This document shows, one piece after another, positions 1-6,395 of a stretch of 9,603 nt of DNA. The position numbers and the translations under genes are program-made. Numbering within the stretch: position 1 is the first letter of the stretch; every line of letters begins with the position of its first letter. The notes beneath the pieces are model-generated. The model did no database searches. It was not told the DNA's origin and was given only the letters and a program-made list of their open reading frames with translations. Origin of the DNA: Candidatus Sivonenia alaskensis PMM_0068 (GTDB lineage: Bacteria > Cyanobacteriota > Cyanobacteriia > Gloeobacterales > PMM-0068); assembly GCA_949127685.1 (NCBI GenBank), contig CASBPW010000149.1, forward strand, positions 1 through 9,603, in the 5' to 3' direction.

Positions 1-2
1 AT

Positions 3-2387
3 GACCGAACAGATTTGCGCCAGTTTTTGAGTTCATTGCGGACACTCTCTAAGCGATACTTACTTCGTAATGATGTTCTCAGCGCCTTTACCGTCTATTG
101 CAGTGAATTTCAAAAGCCTGAATCTTTCTATCAGTTCTCTGATTTAGGGAAGCTCATTTATGATGTCCAGGAGCTGATCTTAGAAGGTGAGAGCTTTTGT
201 CTGGTAGTCCGGCCTCAGATTGCTCGTCAGGAAGTCTATCGCATTTTTGAAAATTTGGTCGTAGAGAAGATGACTACTCAGGAGTTGTTAGATCTGCGGG
301 ACCGCTTTGTCAGTCGCTCTCATCCTGAGGATGGCAACATTTTTGAAATTGACTTCCATGCTTTTTATGACTACTCCCCCGTCATCCGTGACCCTAAAAA
401 TATTGGTAAAGGAGTTGCATTTCTCAATCGCTATCTCTCCAGTAAATTTTTTCAAGACTCCCGACAGTGGTTAGAAGCGCTATTTAAATTTCTGAGCCTC
501 CACCGTCATAGCGGGTTCCAATTGTTGATCAATGAACGGATTCAATCCCAACAGCAGCTATCGGAGCAGGTTAAACGAGCTTTACGGTTTGTGGGCAGTC
601 GCCCAGCCGATGAACCCTTTGAAAAATTTCGGTTTGCACTGCAAAATTTGGGGCTTGAGCCTGGTTGGGGAAACACCGCTTCCCGTGTTCAGCAAAGTCT
701 GGAAATTCTTGATGGGCTGATTGATTCTCCTGATCACCAAACCCTGGAAGCCTTTCTGTCTAGGCTACCGATGATTTTCGGAATTGTTCTGGTTTCACCC
801 CATGGCTGGTTTGGTCAAGAAGGGGTTCTGGGGCGACCGGATACAGGGGGGCAGGTCGTATATGTCCTCGACCAAGCTAAAAGTCTGGAGAAGCAACTCC
901 AGGAAGACATTAGGTTGGCAGGATTGGATGTCCTGGAAATCCAGCCGAAGATTATGGTGCTTACCCGCCTGATCCCCAACAGTGATGGCACGCTCTGTAA
1001 CCAACGCCTTGAGAAAATTCACGGGACAACCAATGCTTGGATTCTTCGGGTACCCTTCCGTGAGTTTAATCCCAATCTGACGCAGAACTGGATCTCCCGG
1101 TTTGAGATTTGGCCCTATCTCGAAACCTTTGCCTTGGACGCGGAGCGAGAATTGTTAGCAGAATTTCAAGGGAAACCTGACCTGATTGTGGGCAACTACT
1201 CCGATGGGAATTTAGTTGCTTTCTTGCTCAGTCGCCGTCTGAAAGTAACGCAGTGCAATATTGCCCATGCCTTGGAAAAATCCAAATATCTATTTAGCGA
1301 TCTCTACTGGCAAGACCAAGAAGACAATTATCATTTCTCCCTTCAGTTCACAGCAGACTTAATCGCGATGAATGCTGCCAATTTCATTATCAGCAGTACC
1401 TATCAAGAAATTGTAGGAACTCCTGAAAGTATCGGTCAGTATGAGTCTTACCGCAGTTTTACGATGCCTGAGCTATATCATGTGGTGTCGGGCATTGAGC
1501 TATTCAACCCGAAATTCAATGTGGTACCGCCGGGGGTCGATGAAAGTACTTTTTTCCCTTATACCCGCACCGAAGAGCGCATCCCTAGGGTCCGTGAACG
1601 TATCGAAGATCTGCTCTTTACCTTAGAGGATCCCGCGCAGGTATTTGGCAAACTGGATGACCCATACAAGCGCCCCCTTTTCTCTATGGCTCGCTTGGAC
1701 CGGATCAAGAACCTAACGGGATTGGCTGCCTGTTTTGGGAAGAATCAAGAATTGCAGGAGCGCTGCAATCTGATTTTGGTAGCAGGCAAATTACGAGTCG
1801 ATGAGTCAACGGACCATGAAGAAATCAGTGAAATCAAAAAGCTCTATCAAGTCATTGATCAGTACAATCTCCACGGAAAAATTCGCTGGCTAGGGGTCCG
1901 ACTCTCAAAGGCTGACTCCGGTGAAATCTATCGGACCATTGCCGACCATCAGGGTATTTTTGTCCAACCCGCACTCTTTGAAGCTTTTGGGCTGACGATT
2001 CTGGAAGCGATGATTTCAGGATTGCCCACCTTTGCTACTCAATTTGGGGGTCCCTTGGAAATTATCCAGAACTTCACCAATGGTTTTTATATCAACCCCA
2101 CTCATCTGGAAGAAACAGCTGATAGGCTTCTAGATTTTGTGAGTAAGTGTGATCATAATCCCAGCTATTGGGATGAGATTTCCAAGCGTTCCATAGAGCG
2201 GGTTTATAGTACCTATACTTGGGGAATTCATACCACTCGACTACTTTCTCTCGCCCGAATTTATGGTTTTTGGAACTACACTTCAGAGGAAAATCGGGAA
2301 GATATGATGCGTTATATTGAGTCTTTATTTCACTTACTATTTAAACCTAGAGCGCGAAATTTGTTAGAGCAGCATATGCAGCGGTGA
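3..2387 (+). CDS. susA: Sucrose synthase (GT4 family), 5' end cut by window edge
   Basis: This enzyme reversibly converts sucrose plus NDP into NDP-glucose plus fructose in the cytoplasm. The frame is open to the left edge (D-R-T-D-L-R-Q-F), so the in-frame TTG at 15 is probably internal. Known cyanobacterial proteins have about 15 more residues, and 790 residues plus that gives the usual length of roughly 806. Numbering from the TTG: an N-terminal SuS region with the family's YLLRND; HGWFGQ from 263; GRPDTGGQVVYVLDQ at 273-287, the sucrose synthase signature; R560 and K565 in MARLDRIKNLTG, the conserved phosphate-binding pair; EAFGLTILE with E656 and E664, the E-x7-E motif of retaining GT-B enzymes; then GGPLEII. 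There is no C-terminal phosphatase domain, which argues against sucrose-phosphate synthase. R629 and S635 occupy the positions of the plant nucleotide-binding Gln and Asn. The gene ends directly against the stop of the next gene on the other strand. The family call is very secure; the true start is not visible. Confidence 0.96.
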   Translation, partial: DRTDLRQFLSSLRTLSKRYLLRNDVLSAFTVYCSEFQKPESFYQFSDLGKLIYDVQELILEGESFCLVVRPQIARQEVYRIFENLVVEKMTTQELLDLRDRFVSRSHPEDGNIFEIDFHAFYDYSPVIRDPKNIGKGVAFLNRYLSSKFFQDSRQWLEALFKFLSLHRHSGFQLLINERIQSQQQLSEQVKRALRFVGSRPADEPFEKFRFALQNLGLEPGWGNTASRVQQSLEILDGLIDSPDHQTLEAFLSRLPMIFGIVLVSPHGWFGQEGVLGRPDTGGQVVYVLDQAKSLEKQLQEDIRLAGLDVLEIQPKIMVLTRLIPNSDGTLCNQRLEKIHGTTNAWILRVPFREFNPNLTQNWISRFEIWPYLETFALDAERELLAEFQGKPDLIVGNYSDGNLVAFLLSRRLKVTQCNIAHALEKSKYLFSDLYWQDQEDNYHFSLQFTADLIAMNAANFIISSTYQEIVGTPESIGQYESYRSFTMPELYHVVSGIELFNPKFNVVPPGVDESTFFPYTRTEERIPRVRERIEDLLFTLEDPAQVFGKLDDPYKRPLFSMARLDRIKNLTGLAACFGKNQELQERCNLILVAGKLRVDESTDHEEISEIKKLYQVIDQYNLHGKIRWLGVRLSKADSGEIYRTIADHQGIFVQPALFEAFGLTILEAMISGLPTFATQFGGPLEIIQNFTNGFYINPTHLEETADRLLDFVSKCDHNPSYWDEISKRSIERVYSTYTWGIHTTRLLSLARIYGFWNYTSEENREDMMRYIESLFHLLFKPRARNLLEQHMQR

Positions 2388-2876
2388 TTAAGCCTTATCG
2401 AGCTGAAGAATATGTCCGGTTGCAGGAAATTGCTCATTTCCATTTAAACGCCCTGACATGGTCTTGATAATTCTGAATCCTTCGCTTAGATAAAGATGTA
2501 AGGCTCGCTCGTTTCCCCTAAGCACGGTTGTATGGACTGTTCCGCCACAGCGAGATATAGCGTGTCGTAGCAAGGCTCGCCCAATGCCCAGTCTGTAATA
2601 TTTGGGGTCCACGTATAACCAGTTCACCTCATTCTCAGCAAAAGCCACGAAGCCAACGAGGGTCTCCCCAAAGCAACCAACCCAAACTTCTCCATCAAAC
2701 AAATTCTCACTATCGGCGGTGTCAGTCAGCGAGATAAAGGCGCCTACACCGACTGAAATCCGAAGTTCATCGAGCCGTGAACGGTCGTGGACTGCGGCAA
2801 TGGCATTCCAGTGATCTGGACTGTAGAGCCTTATTTGAAGAGAGCGCGGCAATTTCTGTGATTTTTGTATAAACAT
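2388..2876 (-). CDS. GNAT family N-acetyltransferase
   Basis: This is a 162-residue GNAT acetyltransferase, which would move an acetyl group from acetyl-CoA to an unknown amine. Motif A is VDPKYYRLGIGRALL at about 89-103, with the acetyl-CoA pyrophosphate loop R95-x-x-G-x-G-R100. Motif B is NERALHLYLSEGF at 122-134, with N122 and Y129 at the family's usual cofactor and catalytic positions. The central strands (VWVGCFGETLVGFVAF, then VNWLYVD) fit the fold. The N-terminal 12 residues are basic and lie before the domain. No convincing Shine-Dalgarno precedes ATG 2876, so the start is less certain than the family. It is transcribed divergently from the rlpA-like gene and converges on sucrose synthase with zero intervening bases. 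The substrate cannot be predicted. Confidence 0.88.
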   Translation of the reverse strand: MFIQKSQKLPRSLQIRLYSPDHWNAIAAVHDRSRLDELRISVGVGAFISLTDTADSENLFDGEVWVGCFGETLVGFVAFAENEVNWLYVDPKYYRLGIGRALLRHAISRCGGTVHTTVLRGNERALHLYLSEGFRIIKTMSGRLNGNEQFPATGHILQLDKA

Positions 2877-2933
2877 GCACGTTCATGAATACGTAAGCAA
2901 AAACCGGGAAACGAACACAGGGCTAGGATTATT

Positions 2934-2947
2934 GGTCCTGCAGGACC
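2934..2947. repeat. 14-bp perfect palindrome in the divergent GNAT/rlpA gap
   Basis: GGTCCTGCAGGACC is a perfect 14-bp inverted repeat with no spacer, 58 bp from the GNAT start and 105 bp from the rlpA-like start. A dyad with no loop makes a poor RNA hairpin, so a dimeric repressor or activator site is more plausible than a terminator. No factor can be named. Confidence 0.5.
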
Positions 2948-3008
2948 TGTAGCTCATCTTTTTGTATCAAAACTGTCCTTAATTGACTATTAATTTATGG
3001 TAGCCTAG

Positions 3009-3020
3009 CCAAAATTTTGG
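3009..3020. repeat. 12-bp perfect palindrome upstream of the rlpA-like gene
   Basis: CCAAAATTTTGG is a perfect palindrome ending 32 bp before the rlpA-like start codon. A TTGACT hexamer at 2983-2988 resembles a -35 box, and a -10 box at normal spacing would fall on or beside this palindrome (TAGCCA at 3006-3011, a weak match). If that promoter is real, the palindrome covers the -10/start region and could be an operator. The promoter is a guess; the palindrome is plain to see. Confidence 0.4.
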
Positions 3021-3052
3021 GTTTACTCAAAAACTAATACTGAGGATAAATT

Positions 3053-3445
3053 ATGGTCAGATTTCGCGGCCTTACTGCTGCAATCTTGGGCGTTGTTTTG
3101 TTTACATGCTCGTATAGTTCCCCTACCCAGGCAAAAGACAGTTCTAAAGAGTCGACAGGGAGCCTGATGCGTGGAACAGCCAGCTACTATGCCAACAAAT
3201 TTGATGGCCGACGTACGGCCTCTGGTGAAACCTTCCGTTCGGACAAACTCACCTGTGCCAGCCGGACGTTACCTTTTGGCACGATGATTAAAATCACAAA
3301 CCCAAGAAATGGCAGAAGTATCATAGTTCGTGTAAATGACCGAGGACCGTATACCCCACGTTATTTTTTGGACTTGTCCCCCGCTGCTGCTAAAGCAATT
3401 GGAATGAGAAGCTCTGCAGCCATCGAAGCTCGTGTTCTCCGTTAA
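3053..3445 (+). CDS. rlpA: RlpA-like secreted double-psi beta-barrel protein
   Basis: This 130-residue exported protein is a single RlpA/expansin-type double-psi beta barrel, a family that includes septal lytic transglycosylases acting on denuded peptidoglycan. GAGG at 3042-3045, 7 nt before ATG 3053, sets the start. Residues 1-27 form a signal peptide ending TQA-K; the LFTC around C19 is only a poor lipobox, so I favour cleavage by signal peptidase I. The domain runs from GTASYYANKFDG (41-52) through TASGE (55-59), TLPFGT (72-77) and RVNDRGPY (93-100) to LDLSPAAAKAIG. D96 of the NDRGP core is present. The His found after the usual T-A-A in active RlpA proteins is S70, and the Asp three residues after the SGE glutamate is R62, so catalysis is doubtful. 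There is no SPOR domain. It converges on the importer permease gene across 34 bp with no visible terminator hairpin. Confidence 0.9.
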   Translation: MVRFRGLTAAILGVVLFTCSYSSPTQAKDSSKESTGSLMRGTASYYANKFDGRRTASGETFRSDKLTCASRTLPFGTMIKITNPRNGRSIIVRVNDRGPYTPRYFLDLSPAAAKAIGMRSSAAIEARVLR

Positions 3446-3479
3446 TTTTTGAGTTTCTTTAGGCAATTCCCAACAAAGT

Positions 3480-4382
3480 TCATGGCTTGTAAGCTGATTT
3501 AGGCAGACTACCCGAAACGGAGGGTTCGTCTTGATCCTTGTGAAGAAAATGGGTAAGCAAACCTTGGCGGGGACTGAAGAGAAAGGACAGGATGAAAAAT
3601 ACGGTTGAGACCATAACGACAGCCGGACCGGAAGAAATATCCAGGTAGTAGCTTAAGTACAGCCCCACCGTACTCGATACTGCGCCTACGGCAACCGATA
3701 ACAACATCATGGTCTTAAGTTTCTTCGTTAAGAGGAAAGCTGTGGATCCGGGGCCAAGCATCAAGGCAATAACGAGGATGACACCCACGGATTGCATAGA
3801 AGCCACGATGGTTGCTGCGATCAAACTCATAACTACCAAATTGAGTGCTTGAACTGGTAGCCCAACAGACTTAGCCCCAAGCGGGTCAAAGCTGTGAAAT
3901 AACAGCTCTTTGTAGATTAAAGAGATGGTTGCAATAACGATTATAGAGATCACCAGGGTAGTAATTAAGTCTGACTCGGATACCCCTAGAATATTTCCGA
4001 ACAGGAAGTGATTTAGGTCTATCTTATTATCTTTTTGAATCTTAGTAATCAGGATGATACCTAAAGAGAAAAAGCTAGAAAATACAATTCCCATCGCCGT
4101 ATCTTCTTTGATTTTAGAATTGGTGTGAATCGCACCAATCAATCCTGTAGCGGTCACTCCGGCGATAAACGCACCAAAAAAAATATTAGCTCCCAACAGG
4201 AAGGCGATGGCTAATCCAGGCATTACCGCTCTGCTTACGGCATCCCCCAACATGGATAGCCGACGGACGATTAAGTAGCTTCCCGTAATCGCACAAATTG
4301 TTCCGACCAAAAGGGCAGAAATCAAAGCTCTCTGCATAAAGCCATACTGCAAAGGATCTACTAATAGTTGAACTAAATCCAT
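3480..4382 (-). CDS. Metal ABC transporter permease (ABC-3 family, MntB/SitC/TroC-like)
   Basis: This is the 300-residue inner-membrane permease of a divalent-metal importer, third gene of the operon. It is very hydrophobic, with about eight or nine predicted membrane segments. ABC-3 family marks are the GDAVSRAVMPG segment (46-56), KEDTAMGIVFSSFFSLGI, LFGNILGV and the late VIALMLGPGSTA. The N-terminal DPLQYGFMQRAL, then ITGSYLIVRR, is closest in my memory to the SitC/MntB/TroC branch rather than ZnuB. R51 stands where many family members have His (SHAVLPG). A charged tail of about 30 residues follows the last helix. ATG 4382 lies 16 nt after the ATPase stop with only a weak Shine-Dalgarno, which suggests translational coupling. 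The likely partner ATPase is encoded directly upstream. Confidence 0.93.
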   Translation of the reverse strand: MDLVQLLVDPLQYGFMQRALISALLVGTICAITGSYLIVRRLSMLGDAVSRAVMPGLAIAFLLGANIFFGAFIAGVTATGLIGAIHTNSKIKEDTAMGIVFSSFFSLGIILITKIQKDNKIDLNHFLFGNILGVSESDLITTLVISIIVIATISLIYKELLFHSFDPLGAKSVGLPVQALNLVVMSLIAATIVASMQSVGVILVIALMLGPGSTAFLLTKKLKTMMLLSVAVGAVSSTVGLYLSYYLDISSGPAVVMVSTVFFILSFLFSPRQGLLTHFLHKDQDEPSVSGSLPKSAYKP

Positions 4383-4398
4383 GAGGATGCCTACTTAT

Positions 4399-5142
4399 TT
4401 ATGAAAGAACAACGGTGGAACCATCACTATCAACAAATCGACTTAACTTTCCCCCATAGGCTAGGGCTAAATTCTCATCATTAAAGACAGTTTCTCTTGG
4501 GCCAAAGGCTATTACCCGGTTCTTCAAGAGTAGGATGTCATCATAATGACTGACGGCTTCCCCCAGGTCATGATTGACCACCAGTAGCGTTTTATGTTCA
4601 TTTCGCAGTTCTTCAAAGATCTGAAAGATAATCGTTTCACTAGTTTGGTCTACGCCAACAAAAGGTTCATCAAAAAATAGTAAATCTGCCTTTTGAGCGA
4701 GAGCGCGGGCAATGAAGACCCGTTGTTGTTGGCCTCCAGAAAGTTCACCAATTTGACGGTCTGCAAAAGATTCCATCCCTACCCGCACCAAAGATTCACG
4801 AACAATCTCTCGGTCTTTAGCAGAAGCCCACCGTAACCAACCAATATGGATGCAGCGTCCCATCATCACGACATCTTCTACGGTGGCCGGATAATCCCAA
4901 TCCACCGCAGTCCGCTGAGGGACATAGGCAACCTGTTTCATTTGCCCCTTGAGGGGTTTGTTCTTGTAGGTCACGGTACCTGTGTAGGAAATTAAGTCCA
5001 GAATCGCCTTGACGAAGGTAGACTTCCCGGCTCCATTTGGTCCGATGATGCCCACAATACGCTGGGGCTGAATCGTCAGGCTTGCCCGTTCCAGCGCTAG
5101 GTTTTTACGGTAGCGAACACTGAGATTCTGAATATCAAGCAT
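4399..5142 (-). CDS. Metal ABC transporter ATP-binding protein
   Basis: This is the 247-residue cytoplasmic ATPase that drives the metal importer. Every motif is intact: Walker A GPNGAGKST at 34-42, Q-loop Q76 in AYVPQR, signature LSGGQQQR at 134-141, Walker B LLFFDE with D158 and catalytic E159, and switch His H191 in VVNHDL. The segment VDWDYPATVEDVVMMGR after the Q-loop is typical of the Mn/Zn (MntA/TroB/ZnuC) group. The Shine-Dalgarno AGGAG (plus-strand 5149-5153) overlaps the TAG stop of the binding-protein gene, and ATG 5142 follows 6 nt later, so translation of the two genes is probably coupled. One ATPase with one permease implies a homodimer of each. Confidence 0.95.
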   Translation of the reverse strand: MLDIQNLSVRYRKNLALERASLTIQPQRIVGIIGPNGAGKSTFVKAILDLISYTGTVTYKNKPLKGQMKQVAYVPQRTAVDWDYPATVEDVVMMGRCIHIGWLRWASAKDREIVRESLVRVGMESFADRQIGELSGGQQQRVFIARALAQKADLLFFDEPFVGVDQTSETIIFQIFEELRNEHKTLLVVNHDLGEAVSHYDDILLLKNRVIAFGPRETVFNDENLALAYGGKLSRFVDSDGSTVVLS

Positions 5143-5151
5143 AGAATTCTC

Positions 5152-6204
5152 CTATTTACTGGCTTGATTAGTAGAAGGTGGAACGAAGGCCGTGTAATTC
5201 CCCCCTAGAGCTTCTACAATCGTGCGCGTGTTCGCTACTAACATTTTGACGTAGGTATCTCCGGGACTTCCGGCGATGCCTATGGAGTCAGAGTAAAGGG
5301 TACCGCCAACTTTTACTCCTGCATCGCGGGCTAAGGATTCTAGAAGTTTCGGAGAGGTGGAAGTCTCGACGAATACGGACCCAACCTGCTCCTTTTTCAC
5401 CTTTTCAATCAGCTTGGCAATTTTCTGTGCACTGGGTTCCTCTTCGGTGGAGACTCCAAGAATCGAACCCACTACCGGAAGGCCATAGGCTCGGCCATAG
5501 TACTGAAAAGCATCGTGAGAGCTAACTAGTTTCCGGGTCTGTTCAGGGATGGTAGCAATCTGTGCTCTGATCCAGCTATCCAGCGCCGTCAACTCAGCCC
5601 GGTAAGCCGTTGCATTTTTGTCAAAAACAGCCTTTTTGTCGGGATACTTTGCGTCCAGTGTCTTGGTGATGGCATTGACGTAGAGAATGCCGTTAGTAGC
5701 AGAACCCCAAGCGTGAGGGTCAGCCACCACCAACCCTGCGGCTTTTTCCATCTTGTAGGGCTTGACGCCTCCCGCTTCTGCTACTGGAACCTTAGGGGCT
5801 GGATTCTGGGTAGCATTGATTACCTTGACCAGTTGCGGCTCGAGGTTAAACCCATTGTGAAAAATCACGTCTGCTTTTGAAAGGACGCGAGAATCCCCAG
5901 GTTTGGGCTCATAAATATGAGGGTCTGTCCCGGGCTTGAGAACACTAAAGACTGCAAAATCATCTCCGGCAACGACACGGGCCATATCTGCAATCATCGT
6001 AGAAGTGGCAGCAATCTTGGGTTTGGGGCTATTCAGAAATTCTTCTGCTTGAGCATCCAGAAGACCGACCGCATTATTGTTACTCCCCCCTGCTGTGCTC
6101 TTCTCCATACTGCTGCCCCCACCACAGGCTGTAAGGGTCAGACCTAAGACTAAGGCAAGCCATGGCGCAAAAAAGTTAGGTAGAAGTCGTTTGGGCATGA
6201 ACAT
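5152..6204 (-). CDS. Metal ABC transporter substrate-binding lipoprotein (TroA/MntC/ZnuA superfamily)
   Basis: This 350-residue lipoprotein captures a divalent metal outside the membrane and hands it to the permease. ATG 6204 is chosen because AAGGAG (plus-strand 6211-6216) precedes it by 6 nt; a TTG-started extension to 6249 would place that site inside the gene. Residues 1-26 are a lipoprotein signal ending in lipobox LTAC with C27, followed by a Gly/Ser/Asn linker. The metal ligands by family alignment are H96 (DPHIYEP), H164 (DPHAW), H230 (SSHDAFQYYGRAYG) and D306 (LYSDS). MntC and PsaA have Glu at the third place; the His here matches TroA. E. coli ZnuA also uses three His but has a His-rich loop, which is missing here. 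The C-terminal YSDSIG...GDTYVKM is also TroA-like. Mn, Zn or both are possible. Confidence 0.93.
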   Translation of the reverse strand: MFMPKRLLPNFFAPWLALVLGLTLTACGGGSSMEKSTAGGSNNNAVGLLDAQAEEFLNSPKPKIAATSTMIADMARVVAGDDFAVFSVLKPGTDPHIYEPKPGDSRVLSKADVIFHNGFNLEPQLVKVINATQNPAPKVPVAEAGGVKPYKMEKAAGLVVADPHAWGSATNGILYVNAITKTLDAKYPDKKAVFDKNATAYRAELTALDSWIRAQIATIPEQTRKLVSSHDAFQYYGRAYGLPVVGSILGVSTEEEPSAQKIAKLIEKVKKEQVGSVFVETSTSPKLLESLARDAGVKVGGTLYSDSIGIAGSPGDTYVKMLVANTRTIVEALGGNYTAFVPPSTNQASK

Positions 6205-6214
6205 GAAAAACTCC

Positions 6215-6253
6215 TTAAAGCAGCCTGACGGGTGAAGTGTCCAGAACAACCAT
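6215..6253 (-). CDS. Possible 12-residue leader ORF ahead of the importer operon
   Basis: In the proposed 5' leader an ATG at 6253 opens a 12-codon frame (MVVLDTSPVRLL) whose TAA stop at 6217-6215 lies inside the AAGGAG Shine-Dalgarno of the binding-lipoprotein gene. Ribosomes ending here would sit on the initiation site of that gene, so coupling or attenuation is conceivable. There is no clear Shine-Dalgarno of its own and the peptide has no recognisable pattern. A short chance ORF is the main alternative. Confidence 0.25.
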   Translation of the reverse strand: MVVLDTSPVRLL

Positions 6254-6299
6254 GCTAAATTCTGAAAAGATTATGAAAACATGTATAGCATCCAGAACA
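6240..6299. repeat. Pair of 9-bp direct repeats at the importer promoter
   Basis: TCCAGAACA occurs at 6240-6248 and again at 6291-6299, start-to-start 51 bp, close to five DNA turns. One copy lies in the -35/-10 spacer of the predicted promoter and the other in the leader. This placement would suit a repressor binding both copies on the same DNA face. Chance recurrence of a 9-mer in about 200 bp is unlikely but not excluded. Confidence 0.35.
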
Positions 6300-6310
6300 T
6301 AAAGAATCAA
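6282..6310 (-). promoter_or_regulatory. Predicted sigma-70 promoter of the metal importer operon
   Basis: On the minus strand, TTGATT (plus-strand 6305-6310) and TATACA (6282-6287) are separated by exactly 17 bp, and TGC directly before the -10 makes an extended -10 element. Transcription would begin near 6275, giving a leader of about 70 nt to ATG 6204. It lies in the 191-bp gap after the kinase gene on the same strand. No terminator is visible there, so read-through from the kinase gene is also possible. Confidence 0.6.
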
Positions 6311-6317
6311 TATGTAG

Positions 6318-6341
6318 GATTAGTTAATCTTTGTTTACAAA
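6318..6341. promoter_or_regulatory. Abutting inverted repeats, candidate response-regulator site
   Basis: GATTAGTTAATC (6318-6329) and TTTGTTTACAAA (6330-6341) touch with no gap. Each has 5-bp perfect arms around a 2-bp centre. On the minus strand the same DNA reads TAAACAAA then TTAACTAA at 10-bp offset, 6 of 8 matching, which is the arrangement OmpR-family regulators favour. The block ends 7 bp upstream of the -35 box, centred near -54, a place where activators usually bind. The neighbouring OmpR-type regulator is the obvious candidate; this is inferred from position. Confidence 0.45.
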
Positions 6342-6395
6342 ACCTCACAGTCAGACGTTCCTCGTGGACATAAGGGGCGATAGAGCAGTCATTCT

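Noticed and set aside
784..1626. Short ORFs in other frames inside sucrose synthase
   Set aside because: They lie wholly within a well-supported gene and encode no recognisable domain.
2983..3011. Sigma-70 promoter for the rlpA-like gene (TTGACT plus TAGCCA)
   Set aside because: The -35 match is good, but the -10 at 17-bp spacing is poor and other spacings are no better, so it is not listed as a promoter feature.
3446..3479. Bidirectional terminator between the rlpA-like gene and the permease gene
   Set aside because: No GC-rich hairpin with a T run is visible in the 34-bp gap.
6205..6249. TTG-started N-terminal extension of the metal-binding lipoprotein (15 extra residues)
   Set aside because: It would bury the AAGGAG site inside the gene and put a non-signal segment before a standard lipoprotein signal peptide; ATG 6204 has ideal spacing.
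6205..6281. Mn riboswitch (yybP-ykoY type) in the importer leader
   Set aside because: The leader is only about 70 nt and shows no strong stem or the conserved loops of that class.
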